64,000 nucleotides of DNA from CAXSBR01 sp964252015 (GCA_964252015.1 CAXULW010000012.1:42257-106256), one strand, 5' to 3'. Positions 28,049-37,533 are shown, numbered from the stretch's first letter. Notes: generated by a model from the sequence alone, not told the origin. Made by a program: numbers and translations.

Positions 28049-28540
28049 TCATGTCCCCCCGTCTGCCGTGCCGTACTGGCGGAATTGCTCCAGCGGCGAC
28101 GTCGCCGACGCCGTCAGCGTCTTTGACCCAGGGAAGCCCACGAGGCCGAGATTCGACAGGCTCGTCGTGCATTTCACGGTGACGCTGACTTGGCCGCCCG
28201 GGCCGAAATCGGTGGTATCCGGCGTCACGATGAACTTGTGGCAGCTCACCCCAGCCTGGTCGAGCACCTCGTGCGCGGCCTTCGTCGCGTCGCTACCGGC
28301 CTTGATCGGATTGCTGTCCAGCGTGGCGGCCCGAGCCGCAGCCGAGGCCGCTTGCTGAACCAGCTCGCGACCGTGCGTCAACCGTCCGAAGCCCACTACC
28401 AGAAGCAGCATGAGCAGCAGGACCGGGGTGAGGATCACCAATTCCAGCGAACCGAAACCGGCATCCGGATCGGCCTGGTGCAGACGCGCCGGCCGCCTAG
28501 ACGGCGGGGCCAATCGACACTTCGTCGGCATGGTCGTCAC
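28049..28540 (-). CDS. TadE-like pseudopilin
   Basis: 163 residues. GFGSLELVILTPVLLL is a type IVb-like processing region with Glu at the +5 position, followed by VQQAASAAARAAT and a small periplasmic domain with two cysteines. A TadE-like minor pilin processed by the A24 peptidase. It overlaps the next gene upstream by 4 bases. The 175 bases downstream, before the TadG-like gene, hold no clear gene. Confidence 0.75.
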   Translation of the reverse strand: MTTMPTKCRLAPPSRRPARLHQADPDAGFGSLELVILTPVLLLMLLLVVGFGRLTHGRELVQQAASAAARAATLDSNPIKAGSDATKAAHEVLDQAGVSCHKFIVTPDTTDFGPGGQVSVTVKCTTSLSNLGLVGFPGSKTLTASATSPLEQFRQYGTADGGT

Positions 28541-28962
28541 CCGCCTGTCTGGTATTTCTCGACCGGCCCGGACGCGTACTCATCGACCGTGTACGTGCCG
28601 AACGGGACGACTGAACTGACCGTGCCGTGCACGTGGACTGTGACCATGTCAGGGCCGCGGTCGACGGTGATGGAGAACTTCTCCAGTAGCTTGCCGGCCG
28701 CGTTGTGCAGGTATTCGGTTCCGGCGGCCTGGCCCTGGGCGGCCGCCGCCTCGTAACCGCGCGCCACCCGCAGCGCGTCCTGAGCGGCCGCCTCGGTGAC
28801 GTTGCGGGCGTGCCAGAGCATCACGTATTGCACTACGAGCATCGTGAGGATCACGACCACCGGGATCACCACCACGGCCTCGAGCGTGGAGAACCCGCTG
28901 TCCCGCCCGTTGCGCGCCTGGTCCAGCCGGTCGCGCAACGACTGCTTCATTTGCGCCGTCAT
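28537..28962 (-). CDS. second TadE-like pseudopilin
   Basis: 142 residues from the ATG at 28962 (others at 28950 or a TTG at 28980 are possible). The processing region GFSTLEAVVVIPVVVILTM has Glu at +5, followed by AAAQDALRVARGYE. Sequence and arrangement parallel the neighbouring TadE-like protein; the two probably form a minor pilin complex. Confidence 0.75.
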   Translation of the reverse strand: MTAQMKQSLRDRLDQARNGRDSGFSTLEAVVVIPVVVILTMLVVQYVMLWHARNVTEAAAQDALRVARGYEAAAAQGQAAGTEYLHNAAGKLLEKFSITVDRGPDMVTVHVHGTVSSVVPFGTYTVDEYASGPVEKYQTGG

Positions 28963-28993
28963 CGTCGAGTACCTGTTCAACGGCCGAGCGGGC

Positions 28994-29191
28994 TCACTGA
29001 ACGTTGACGTTGTTCGCGCCGGTCTTGGCCTTATTCATGAGGATGGTCGCTACGACGATGGCGGCCACGATGACTACGCCAGTGATTGCCACCCATTCCA
29101 GTGTGGTGAAGCCGGCGTCGTTGCCGTGCTCCTCACGTGCTTTGCCGATGCGGGCGTTCGCCCAAGCCCACAGGACCTGTAGTTCGGTCAT
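28994..29191 (-). CDS. Flp-family type IVb major pilin
   Basis: A 65-residue prepilin. Basic leader, cleavage site after G27 in NDAG/FTTLEWV, Glu at +5 of the mature form, a 20-residue hydrophobic helix, and a short polar tail. These are the defining features of Flp pilins. A good ribosome site (GGGAAG) precedes the ATG. The main fibre subunit of the Tad pilus. Confidence 0.85.
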   Translation of the reverse strand: MTELQVLWAWANARIGKAREEHGNDAGFTTLEWVAITGVVIVAAIVVATILMNKAKTGANNVNVQ

Positions 29192-29228
29192 TTCTCTACT
29201 TCCCTTCTTTGGTGGTCGTCCGAGCTGG

Positions 29229-30149
29229 CTAGAGCCTGATGTTGACGAATGCTGGGTAGCCGACGAACAGCATGAAACCGAGCGCGATCAGCAGCTGGGC
29301 CAACCGCATCGACTGGTTGCGTTCATCGGCGGCGCCTTCCTCATTGGCCAGCCGTGCCCGCCGCATCGACGCGGCCCGCGCTGACAGGGTCTGCCGAACC
29401 TGAGCTCCGTCGTCAGCGACGTTCTTGGTCAAGGCGCCGAGCTCGCGCAGGTCGGTGACGCCGATGCGCTCGCCTAGGTCGGCCAGCGCGTCCCAGGTGT
29501 CCTCGCCGGACAGCCGAGCCCGGAGCAATGTCTCCCGGATTAGCAGCATCGACCAGGTGCCACCTCGCTTGGCCGCCTGCGGCAGCGCGGTCTCCGCCGC
29601 GGCGTAGCCGGCCATCTCCAAAGACACGAGCTCGAGATAGACCGACAGGTCCTCGGTGAACTCCGCGCGGCGTTGCCCGGCGTCCTTGCGGATATCCAGG
29701 TCTGGCGCGACGAATAGGGCGGCGGCCAGCAGCAGCGCGAGTGCGACCGGTGCGCCGGTCGGCAGGTGCAGCCCCCAGACGTACTGCAGCCACGTCAGCG
29801 CCAAGGCGGCCAGCAGGAACCCGCCCATCGCGGCGACCACTTTGCGACCCATGAGCGCGTCGAAGCTCTGGCCGGTGAGCATCAGGTCTCGCCGCAGTCC
29901 TCCGTAGCGGATACCGCGCCGTTGGAGCTGCGCTGCGAACCAGCGCCCGACGCGGCCTTGGATGTCGGCGGCGACCTTTGTCCGGGCCGCCTCGTCCTCG
30001 ACTGCCGTCTCGCGTGGTAGCGGCCCGAGCCGATGCGCGTCGAACTGCGCCAACTCCACCAGGGGGCTGCGTTTCGGTGGCACCAGCCTGTAGAAGAGCC
30101 AGAACAGGCACGCCCCGATCGCGGCCCCGATGAGTGCCAGTGAGATCAC
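29229..30149 (-). CDS. tadC: TadC-like inner-membrane platform protein
   Basis: 306 residues with membrane helices at the N-terminus, middle and C-terminus and a T2SSF domain (EDLSVYLELVSLEMAGYAAAE). GTG start overlaps the stop of the upstream tadB-like gene (GTGA). It would work with the TadB-like protein as the pilus assembly platform. Confidence 0.8.
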   Translation of the reverse strand: MISLALIGAAIGACLFWLFYRLVPPKRSPLVELAQFDAHRLGPLPRETAVEDEAARTKVAADIQGRVGRWFAAQLQRRGIRYGGLRRDLMLTGQSFDALMGRKVVAAMGGFLLAALALTWLQYVWGLHLPTGAPVALALLLAAALFVAPDLDIRKDAGQRRAEFTEDLSVYLELVSLEMAGYAAAETALPQAAKRGGTWSMLLIRETLLRARLSGEDTWDALADLGERIGVTDLRELGALTKNVADDGAQVRQTLSARAASMRRARLANEEGAADERNQSMRLAQLLIALGFMLFVGYPAFVNIRL

Positions 30150-31117
30150 TGCGTGCCTCCCGGCACTGCCCGCTGGTCGCGCTGACCGGTCGTCGCTGTC
30201 TCTCCGCTGCCGGTCAGGATGGCCACGATCCGCAGATCGATCTCATCCATTCGCTGTCCGCTGTGCGGCAGGAACCGGCTCGGCGGGCGCGCGCCGGCGA
30301 GCTTGCGAATCCAGAGGAACGAGGTCATGAACATCGCCAGCACGATCAACAGCACCAGCTGTCCACTGGCCGTGTCGTAGGGCCTGGTGTATGAACCACC
30401 GGAGAACACGACCAGGAACGTCGCGACCGCAAGAACGATCACCATCATCAGCTGCACCGCGCGCCGGTCACCGGCCCTACTCGCAGTGATTTTCCGCCGC
30501 AGATCCAGCTCCTCCCGGCTCGCTGCGGCGAGGCCGCTCAGCACCTGCGCCAGCCCGTCGCCGCGCCGTTTCACGTTGTTGATCAACGCGGCAATGATCA
30601 TGTCGGCGGCATGGTCGAGCTGCTCGGCGAGATCTTGCAATGCGTCCTCCAGCGGGACCCGCGTCCGGATGTGCCCGACCGTGCGCTGCAAGGCCGCACG
30701 GATGATTGGCGGGGCGGTCTCTGCCGTGGCCGGGATCGCCTGCTCAAGGCCTGCGTGCGCTGCCGTGGTGTCCCGCAGCGCCTCGGTCCAGGTGACCAGC
30801 GCTTCGAGCCGCGCGATCTGTGTCTGCTCACTGCGGGAGCCACCGGTTAACGCCGGCCAGAGCGCGACCATCCCGCCTAGCCCGAGCGCCGCGACCGGCC
30901 AGTGAGTCACCACACCGATCAGCAGCGCCAGCAGCACGCCCCCGGTCAGCCGGGCCGCGAGCAGGGGCGAGCGTTGGCGTTCGATGAACTGCTGGAGCCG
31001 GTTTGGCGGCTTGCTCAGGTCGACCTCGACCCCGTGCAGCCCGATGAACAAAAGCACGATGGCGCCGCCGAACGCGCCGGCGATTAGCGCGGCGGCGATG
31101 ACGTTGATCTCGGGCAT
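30146..31117 (-). CDS. tadB: TadB-like inner-membrane platform protein
   Basis: 323 residues, T2SSF domain with WTEALRDTTAAHAGLEQAI, three or four membrane helices. It lies 3 bases after the ATPase gene. Role: platform protein that couples the ATPase to pilin insertion. Confidence 0.8.
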   Translation of the reverse strand: MPEINVIAAALIAGAFGGAIVLLFIGLHGVEVDLSKPPNRLQQFIERQRSPLLAARLTGGVLLALLIGVVTHWPVAALGLGGMVALWPALTGGSRSEQTQIARLEALVTWTEALRDTTAAHAGLEQAIPATAETAPPIIRAALQRTVGHIRTRVPLEDALQDLAEQLDHAADMIIAALINNVKRRGDGLAQVLSGLAAASREELDLRRKITASRAGDRRAVQLMMVIVLAVATFLVVFSGGSYTRPYDTASGQLVLLIVLAMFMTSFLWIRKLAGARPPSRFLPHSGQRMDEIDLRIVAILTGSGETATTGQRDQRAVPGGTQ

Positions 31118-31120
31118 CCG

Positions 31121-32521
31121 CTACCAGCCTTGCCCGGCTGGTTGCTGCTCGTTCCACGGAGTCACCAGCGACTGGCCGGGCCCGATCGTTGCGAGCTTGG
31201 CCGCGCGCCGCGAGCTGATCGCGACCTCGGGATCCCGGACAGCACGGCCGTCCTCACGTGAGGGCACGAACAGTTTGCTGCGTCCCACTCGGTCGCCCTG
31301 CATGCCGCTGACCTCCAGCACCTGCGTCACGCAGCGGCGGCCGCCGAGCATCGGGTTCTTCTCCACGAAGACCACGAAGTCGATCGCTCCGGCCATCAAT
31401 GCGTGCGACACCGGGGCAGTGAGGTTCTCGAACTGTTGGGCGTAGGTGGAGATACGGTTGAAAACCTCCTCGGCGTCCCGGGCGTGGATCGTGCTCAAAC
31501 TGCCGTCGTTGCCCTGCGCCATCGCCGACAGCATTTCCACCACTTCAGGGCCGAGGACCTCACCGACCGATACGCGCGATGGGTTCATGCGTCGGGTGCG
31601 ACGTACTAGCTGGGCGATGTTGACACCGCCCTTGCCCTCGGCGTCAGGGAGCACCTCTTCCATCTCGCGCACGTTCCAATGCAGCTTCGGATGATGCGAA
31701 ATGCCCAACTCCAAGGCCCGTTCAACGGTGATCAACCGCTCACGTGGGTCGATGCAGTTGATCAAGCTTCGTAACAGGGTGGTCTTTCCCGCGTCCGTCG
31801 CCCCGCCCACAACAATGTTGCAGCGGGCGTGCACCGCGGCGAACAGGAAGTCAGCCAGTTCCGGGGTGACTGTGCCGAGCGTGACCAGATCGGGGAGCAG
31901 CTCTTTGCCGTTCTCGGTAGCCGCCTGCGCAAGGTCCGGACGCAGGAACATCTGCGGATACCTGTTTCGTCTGATGCTCACAGACGGCGTCTCGGTGGCG
32001 ACCATGATCGCTGACAGACGTGAGCCGTCCGCCAGCCGCACGTCAAGCTCGGGCGTCGACGTCGAGAACGGTCGAGCGTTCATTCCGGCGTACGAGCCGA
32101 GGTTCGACACGATGCTGACCAGGTGCTCGTTGCTTGCCGCCACCGGCCGCCACCGCTGAGGCCAGTCCTCACCGGCGTAGGACACCCACACCTCGTCGAA
32201 CCCATTGATGTCGACGTTCTCCACCAGCGGGTCCTCGAGCAGCTCCTGCAGCTCGCCCGCTCCGTAGATAGCGGCGAAGATCGCCGCCCGCAGTCGGACG
32301 TCGTAGCTCGGATCAGGAAGCTCTTCCCCCGAGCTCAGACGCTCCTGCATGTGCTGGGAGACGACCTGACGGATAATGCTTTGCGCCTGCTGCTGCTCGT
32401 CGGCTGTGCTGCGTTCTCGTTCTCCGCCGGCCGCGCGATCCCGCCGGTCGGCCATCTGGTGGTCGGCCACCCGCTTCTGAAGCATTCGCACTACTTGGTA
32501 GTCGATCAGGGCCTCGCTCAC
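31121..32521 (-). CDS. tadA: TadA/CpaF secretion ATPase
   Basis: 466 residues. Walker A GGATDAGKTT at 239-248 and the Walker B region RVSVGEVLGPEVVEML, then GNDGSLSTIHAR, leave no doubt that it is a VirB11/CpaF-type hexameric ATPase. The aspartate box reads TVERALELG, the actinobacterial variant. It drives pilus extension. GTG start, GTGA overlap with the upstream gene. Confidence 0.9.
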   Translation of the reverse strand: MSEALIDYQVVRMLQKRVADHQMADRRDRAAGGERERSTADEQQQAQSIIRQVVSQHMQERLSSGEELPDPSYDVRLRAAIFAAIYGAGELQELLEDPLVENVDINGFDEVWVSYAGEDWPQRWRPVAASNEHLVSIVSNLGSYAGMNARPFSTSTPELDVRLADGSRLSAIMVATETPSVSIRRNRYPQMFLRPDLAQAATENGKELLPDLVTLGTVTPELADFLFAAVHARCNIVVGGATDAGKTTLLRSLINCIDPRERLITVERALELGISHHPKLHWNVREMEEVLPDAEGKGGVNIAQLVRRTRRMNPSRVSVGEVLGPEVVEMLSAMAQGNDGSLSTIHARDAEEVFNRISTYAQQFENLTAPVSHALMAGAIDFVVFVEKNPMLGGRRCVTQVLEVSGMQGDRVGRSKLFVPSREDGRAVRDPEVAISSRRAAKLATIGPGQSLVTPWNEQQPAGQGW

Positions 32522-33453
32522 TGCGACCCACCTCCGATGAGAGGGCTTGTCGCCGCTCGCCAGCGAGCCTGAGCCTGGTATTGCTCGACCGGGGTCATCG
32601 GTTGCTGCCGACCCTGATCGTCACCAACCGTCTGCTGATCCGGGGCGCCGGTAGGCATCGCCGGTGGCGTCGGCGTACCGGCCAGCTCTGGGAACCAGCC
32701 CGTGAGCGTCTGTCCCAACTCCTTCGCCGACTTCAATAGGTCGCTGCCCAGCAACCGCTTGGTCAACAACCCTTCACGCAAGGCATCGACGGCCCGCTCG
32801 TCGTACGCCAAGGAACCAGCCACCGGGATCGTCGACGTCGTCGTCTGTGCCGCGAGAGCCTGTTGCACTCGGCCCACCTGGCCACGGGCATTGCGCGACG
32901 GGGCGACTACCGCCACCACCAGAGGGCTAAGGCCGTGCGGACCCTGACCCAGCCGCGCCGCGAGCTCATGGGCCCGTTGTCGCACATGGAAAAGGTCCTC
33001 GCTGGTGCCCGCTCGGGTTAGCAATAACACCGTCGTGGACGTCGCCGCCAACGGGCTCGAGGCATGCCTAAGCTGCAACCGGCCCAAGTCGGCGATCACC
33101 GTCCCCGGCCACGTGTGCGCCGCCGACGCCACCCGCGGCCACAGCCGGGCCAACGGCTCGAACCCCTCCGCCGACATCGGTCCCAGAAGAACCGGGAAGC
33201 CGAGCCTCGTCGGCTGGGCGTATCGCGCCAACGCACCAGGAGGCAAACCCTCGCGGGCGTCCGCCGCCAGCGAGGTCACCGATCGATCCAGCGCCAGATT
33301 CTCACCCTTGGGCGTCCGCAGCCGTAGCGCGAGATCACCACCCGACGGATCTGCTTCCATCAAGACCCGCTCGGCTTGCCAGGTCACGCTCAAAGCGACC
33401 GCCGCGGTCGTCACCCCGGGCGAGCTCTTGTCGGAGCAGATCGTGAGAATCAC
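32518..33453 (-). CDS. TadZ/CpaE-like ParA-fold localisation protein
   Basis: 311 residues starting VILTICSDKSSPGVTTAAVALS. This is the place of a P-loop but lacks the usual GKT, as in many TadZ proteins; EADPSGGDLALR follows as the deviant switch I. It is thought to position the Tad machine at the membrane or pole. The C-terminal 50 residues are Pro/Gln-rich. Confidence 0.75.
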   Translation of the reverse strand: MILTICSDKSSPGVTTAAVALSVTWQAERVLMEADPSGGDLALRLRTPKGENLALDRSVTSLAADAREGLPPGALARYAQPTRLGFPVLLGPMSAEGFEPLARLWPRVASAAHTWPGTVIADLGRLQLRHASSPLAATSTTVLLLTRAGTSEDLFHVRQRAHELAARLGQGPHGLSPLVVAVVAPSRNARGQVGRVQQALAAQTTTSTIPVAGSLAYDERAVDALREGLLTKRLLGSDLLKSAKELGQTLTGWFPELAGTPTPPAMPTGAPDQQTVGDDQGRQQPMTPVEQYQAQARWRAATSPLIGGGSQ

Positions 33454-34121
33454 GAGCCCACCTGCACGAGTGCCACCAAACCCGCGCTCGACGCCGTGGC
33501 GATCGACGCGGCGTCTCCGCTCGACACGATCAGCGTCACCAGGCTTCCGCCCGTCTGCGACGGATCAGTCGTCGACTCATACACCGTCGCTAAGGCCGCC
33601 AACACCGTCGCGCGCTGCGGCGAAATAGACGTGGCCGCGGTGTTCTTGTTCGGCAACTGGAGAACCTGCACCCTCACGCCGTCCCTGAGGCCGTCGGCAG
33701 GTAGCTGCCCCGGCCTGAGCTGGACGCCAACCATCGACGACCCGGGCGGCAGTGGATTGGCCGACGTCACCATCGCGCGCTGCAAAAGAACCCCTGGCAA
33801 CAACTCGACCGTCGCGACCTGGCCGACGACCGAGTCCAGATTCGATCCGCCAATCGCGGTCACGCCGCCGGCCACGCCGACCGTCGACAGATCGGCCCTG
33901 CCGATGCGGTGCCCAGCCGGCACGTCGTGCGTGACCACGACGACCGGCGTCTTCTGACCCGCCCTCGAGTAAAAGTAAGCGCCCAGCCCGGCCAGGCCGA
34001 CGATCAACACGATCGCGACCGCCGCATAGCCCGGGCGCTTCTGATGCACCGGCAGCGGTCCGCTTCCCGCAGCCGCGGGCCTGCGTCCGTTGGCCGAAAT
34101 CTTCGGCAAAGTTGTCGTCAC
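33450..34121 (-). CDS. CpaB/RcpC-like SAF-domain protein
   Basis: 223 residues: one N-terminal membrane helix (about 32-50), then a SAF domain with VTHDVPAGHRIGRADLS and LLPGVLLQRAMVT, then GVQLRPGQLPADGLRDGVRV. CpaB-type proteins sit in the envelope and help guide the pilus. GTG start, GTGA overlap with TadZ-like gene. Confidence 0.75.
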   Translation of the reverse strand: MTTTLPKISANGRRPAAAGSGPLPVHQKRPGYAAVAIVLIVGLAGLGAYFYSRAGQKTPVVVVTHDVPAGHRIGRADLSTVGVAGGVTAIGGSNLDSVVGQVATVELLPGVLLQRAMVTSANPLPPGSSMVGVQLRPGQLPADGLRDGVRVQVLQLPNKNTAATSISPQRATVLAALATVYESTTDPSQTGGSLVTLIVSSGDAASIATASSAGLVALVQVGS

Positions 34122-34136
34122 AACACAGCCCCTCCG

Positions 34137-35063
34137 TTAGCGGGTTACGACCTGGACTTGGAGCACCTGCAACTGGCCCGAGGTCGACGTTGACAGGCTC
34201 GGGATTTCGCCGCTGCTACCGCCGGTCCCTTTCCACGTGATCTGCCAGACGATCGTTTGGGTTGAGGTGATCGGGCCCGCGGTGACCTTTGAGTACCGGT
34301 AGGCGCACGCTCCATCGGTCGGTGCGCCATTGCCGTCCGTCTGAACCCACGGGCGCCCCGGGCCGTCGCAAGCGACTGGTGAGCCGCCATCGCCTGGAGC
34401 GAAGTCCAGCTCGACCGGGGTCGCCGTGACCGTCGCCGACTGATCCTTATCCGTCGCCGTAGCCGTCAACGTCTTCCAGGTGCCCGGCGACGTCCAATAA
34501 AAAGTAAACAGATTTACGTATGTGAATGGATATCCCTGGTAGATAAGCGATGGCCGTGGTGACCGGCTACCGCTAGGTGTCGGGAAGGTTATTGTCGCGA
34601 AGGCTTCCTGCGCGGCGACCGCTGGTGAACCCGGGTTGTACTGGTTGCCAGTGCACCCAAACCCTTTAAGTTCGCTCTCCCATTCCTGATAACTCAATCC
34701 TCTTGGGTTCAACTCCGAGCAGAACAGGTTGTGTGAATAGATCTGGCAAGCGTTTCGGTCCACGGGAATTTGCGTGGTCGACGTATTGCACGGATCGCAA
34801 CCGTTCCCGCGGGGATCGGTGTTATGGCATCCGGGACTTGTAATACTGCCGCCGCCGGTTCCGCCACCACCGCCGCCGCCGCCACCGGTTCCGCCACCAC
34901 CAACGCCCACCGTGCACGATGGAATCCAGACCGCGCAGTGGCCGCCACCGCCAGCGCGCGCTGCGGAGGGAAAGACCACGAAGGTTGCAAAGCACATGAT
35001 CAGCAGTGTCGTGGCGAAACAGATCCGCCGGCTGGGGACTCGGGAGTCCCTTACGGGGTGCAC
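34137..35063 (-). CDS. secreted protein of Tad locus with Gly-rich linker
   Basis: 308 residues with a signal peptide ending near SAARAGGGG, a run of glycines (GGGGGGGGGTGGG), a Cys-rich segment (about eight cysteines by residue 140) and a strand-rich C-terminal domain with many Thr/Val, like surface adhesin modules. No family known. Place in the operon suggests an outer part or adhesin of the pilus. GTG start, overlapping its upstream gene by 13 bases. Confidence 0.6.
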   Translation of the reverse strand: MHPVRDSRVPSRRICFATTLLIMCFATFVVFPSAARAGGGGHCAVWIPSCTVGVGGGGTGGGGGGGGGTGGGSITSPGCHNTDPRGNGCDPCNTSTTQIPVDRNACQIYSHNLFCSELNPRGLSYQEWESELKGFGCTGNQYNPGSPAVAAQEAFATITFPTPSGSRSPRPSLIYQGYPFTYVNLFTFYWTSPGTWKTLTATATDKDQSATVTATPVELDFAPGDGGSPVACDGPGRPWVQTDGNGAPTDGACAYRYSKVTAGPITSTQTIVWQITWKGTGGSSGEIPSLSTSTSGQLQVLQVQVVTR

Positions 35064-35710
35064 GTCTTACTCGAGTCGACGTCGATGCTTGCAAGCTTCC
35101 AGCTTCCGCCAATCGAGTGCATCGTGATCACGTGAAGGTACGGAGGCGGCGGGGACAAAGTCTGCTGGGGTATCGCCTTTCCTGTCTTCACGTTGTACTC
35201 CACGTACGGGTGAGTTGTTGACTCCAATCCGCAATCACTAAGCACAACGACCGCCGCCTGGCTAACGGTGACCTTTAGTCGCGGCTTTGGCGGTGTGCCC
35301 CTGTAGGCATAGCCATCCTTCGCCAGCTGTCGGAAGCCCGACTTGATTTCAGTGAGGGCGCTGCCGGTCACGTACTTGGAGAAGGCATCGAGGTTGGCGT
35401 GCCCGGGGTTGGCATCGGAAATGACGCTCAGGTTCACGAACGCTATGTATGAATTCACAGCACCCTGCGCGGCCGGGGCGACGGATGGTGGCGAGATTGT
35501 GTTGGGGCGGGAGGCTGTGTGCGTGGTTGACGTTGTGGTGCCCGTTGACGTTGTGGGGTCGGTCGGCGTTGGCGTCGACGGCGTTGTTTGCGTTGCGCTG
35601 GGCGGCGTCGGGCTGAGTGACTGCGTGTGCGTGCCGCCGCCGCTGCTTCTACAGGCAGCGATTCCCGTGATTGATGCAATCGCGATGGCCGCCCCGACGA
35701 CGCGCTTCAC
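35051..35710 (-). CDS. lipoprotein, first gene of Tad operon
   Basis: 219 residues with signal peptide and lipobox GIAAC at residue 20, a Ser/Thr/Pro-rich linker of about 60 residues and a folded domain (NSYIAFVNLSVISD...) with a C-terminal disulfide candidate. The GTG start is preceded by GAGGGAG. This domain resembles NTF2-like secreted proteins in its helix-then-strands layout, but that is a guess. Confidence 0.6.
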   Translation of the reverse strand: MKRVVGAAIAIASITGIAACRSSGGGTHTQSLSPTPPSATQTTPSTPTPTDPTTSTGTTTSTTHTASRPNTISPPSVAPAAQGAVNSYIAFVNLSVISDANPGHANLDAFSKYVTGSALTEIKSGFRQLAKDGYAYRGTPPKPRLKVTVSQAAVVVLSDCGLESTTHPYVEYNVKTGKAIPQQTLSPPPPYLHVITMHSIGGSWKLASIDVDSSKTCTP

Positions 35711-35909
35711 GGTGCGAACTCCCTCAACTCAGGCCAACATGTACAAATAGCGTTCGCCGTGTTCTTAAGTGTGTCAACCACCTCAAGCATCCGAGAATGT
35801 AAATTCCAGGCGTCTTCCTTGCCGGGATCTCGTCTTCCGCGTCGTCTTGGCATCGGCTCCTCCTCCCCACTTAAGGGTCGCCAGCGGGATCTGGACGGAC
35901 GCCCTTGTC

Positions 35910-35926
35910 TACCATGGTAATTTACC
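35910..35926. promoter_or_regulatory. overlapping palindromes upstream of Tad operon
   Basis: TACCATGGTA (35910-35919) and TGGTAATTTACCA (35914-35926) are both perfect dyads that share bases. They lie about 200 bases upstream of the Tad operon's first start codon and 50 bases past the XRE gene's stop. A candidate operator for Tad expression. Confidence 0.4.
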
Positions 35927-35977
35927 AGGGGTTAGTTGCGTAGAGCGACCACCTCGGCTATAACGTTTGGTGACGGT

Positions 35978-36415
35978 CTAGGCGGATTTTATAGATCGGC
36001 GAACTAAGAGGCTTACGACGCTGCTTGGCGCGATATCGAGCACTTCTGCGATGGCCTTTGCCGTGTTTGCGCCAAGTCCGCCCTGAGGGGCGCCGCGGCG
36101 CTCGAGGCGGTGGTAGCTGGTGATCGGCAGACCAACTCGCTCGGCCATCTCCTTGAGATTCAACCCAGCCGCCACACGAAGGCGGGTTAGGTCCGGATTA
36201 TCCGGCTCACCGGCGAGCAGGCTCAAAGGGTCGACCCCAAGCTGTGCAGCGATCAGAGGGAGGACGCGAGCCTGGGGACGCGCTTCGCCTCGTTCCCACA
36301 ATCCGACGCGGTCTTCGTCAGCCATGTTGATGGCGGTCGCTAGCGCTCGTTGAGAAAGGCCAGCAGCCTGTCGCGCGCGTGCGAGCACGTCCCCGCGAAG
36401 ATCCCAATCCGCCAC
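35978..36415 (-). CDS. XRE-type regulator with two HTH domains
   Basis: 145 residues from the GTG at 36415 (TTG at 36436 possible). Two tandem HTH_XRE domains: residues about 8-60 (ARQAAGLSQRALATAI) and about 75-125 (LRVAAGLNLKEMAERVGLP). Divergent from the excisionase-like gene. It likely represses functions of the integrated element and may bind the shared upstream region. Confidence 0.75.
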   Translation of the reverse strand: MADWDLRGDVLARARQAAGLSQRALATAINMADEDRVGLWERGEARPQARVLPLIAAQLGVDPLSLLAGEPDNPDLTRLRVAAGLNLKEMAERVGLPITSYHRLERRGAPQGGLGANTAKAIAEVLDIAPSSVVSLLVRRSIKSA

Positions 36416-36667
36416 ATTTATCCGTTTCAGAGCCAATACTCAACCGCACGACACTTTACGGGCCTCGGGGTGAAGAAAGTTGGGCTGGCGGTGTCCATTT
36501 GGCGGCCCCGAGTCACCTTCGGGGGTGACGATCGAGCGGCCGAGGAATATATGGGCATGGGCATTGCGAGACCGACCGGCCATGAATTCCCACAGAGGGG
36601 TCTGGCGCGTCGGTCGTAGACAGGCCACGCGCTCAAAAGCAACGTGCCACCGAGAGAGGAACTCGTC

Positions 36668-36979
36668 ATGGAGGATATACCCAGTCGAAGCCCTTCTGTC
36701 GACGTTTTGAACTTGACCCGTACTGAGCGCCCAAGCGCGGGAGCGCAGGACGAACGAACCCAGGATGTCCATCGACGTGCGGGACTACCCGCTGTGCTAG
36801 ACGTACCAGAGGCTGCACAGTTGCTCGGCATCGGACGCACCCTCGCGTACGAACTGGTCCGCACGAACCAATGGCCGACGCCGGTCATCCGCATGGGTCG
36901 GTTGATCAAGATCCCGTCAGGTCCGATTGTCGAGCTGATGACGACAGGTGTCGCAACGCATCAACGAGCCGCGAGTTGA
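36668..36979 (+). CDS. excisionase-like MerR-type HTH protein
   Basis: 103 residues from the ATG at 36668, with GAGAGGAAC as ribosome site. The C-terminal half is an HTH_17 winged-helix: LDVPEAAQLLGIGRTLAYEL, then GRLIKIPSGPIVELM. Such proteins act as excision factors or small regulators in actinobacterial integrative elements. No integrase follows; the next DNA is the resolvase/rusA array, so the original integrase may have been displaced. Confidence 0.7.
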   Translation: MEDIPSRSPSVDVLNLTRTERPSAGAQDERTQDVHRRAGLPAVLDVPEAAQLLGIGRTLAYELVRTNQWPTPVIRMGRLIKIPSGPIVELMTTGVATHQRAAS

Positions 36980-37097
36980 GCCGGTCAACAGTGTCCGCAG
37001 CGGGGTCGTCATCTGATACCGGTTATGAGCGCGGACCAGCCACAGTCTGCCGCTTGGGCTTTAACGGTTCGGCATGGGGCTGCCGGTGATCCCAGGG

Positions 37098-37213
37098 GGT
37101 CGTGCACGACAACAAGGAGGTCCCCGGATCTGAGGTGACCCAGACGGTGTCCCACTTGGGCCTGTGCGCCCCGCGTTTTGTTGGAGGGCTGCTCCGGCCA
37201 AGACGCGGTCACT
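37098..37213 (-). pseudogene. serine resolvase fragment (N-terminal part)
   Basis: Matches bases about 60625-60735 of the intact resolvase: DRVLAGAA, then RLGHLRSGDLLVVV, with many changes. Both ends lost. Confidence 0.6.
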
Positions 37214-37533
37214 ACCGAGGGCGCGGAGGAACCCGCCCTTTCTGGTCGTTCTGAATGTCCCGATGTATTTCATACGGCGTGGCCAAAATCGCGGTCCATC
37301 AAAAAGAGACAAACTGGGTGTCGTCAAGCGGAGTGGCCCCATCTATGCATGAATTTGGGGACCACTGGCCTGCGGTTGACCTACGCAGGAGCTGGTGGAA
37401 GATGATGCGGTGAAGGATCGATATGCGACCGGCGAGTTTGCCAACGTGTCGGTCGAAGGAGTTCAGTCTCAGGGCGCCTTGGCAGCTGTCCTCGTAAAGC
37501 TGCTCGCCGACCTTCAGCGCGACCCGCGACGCT

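Noticed and set aside
34850..34900. Trinucleotide repeat in the Gly-rich linker as a separate repeat element
   Set aside because: It simply encodes the poly-glycine linker of the secreted protein.
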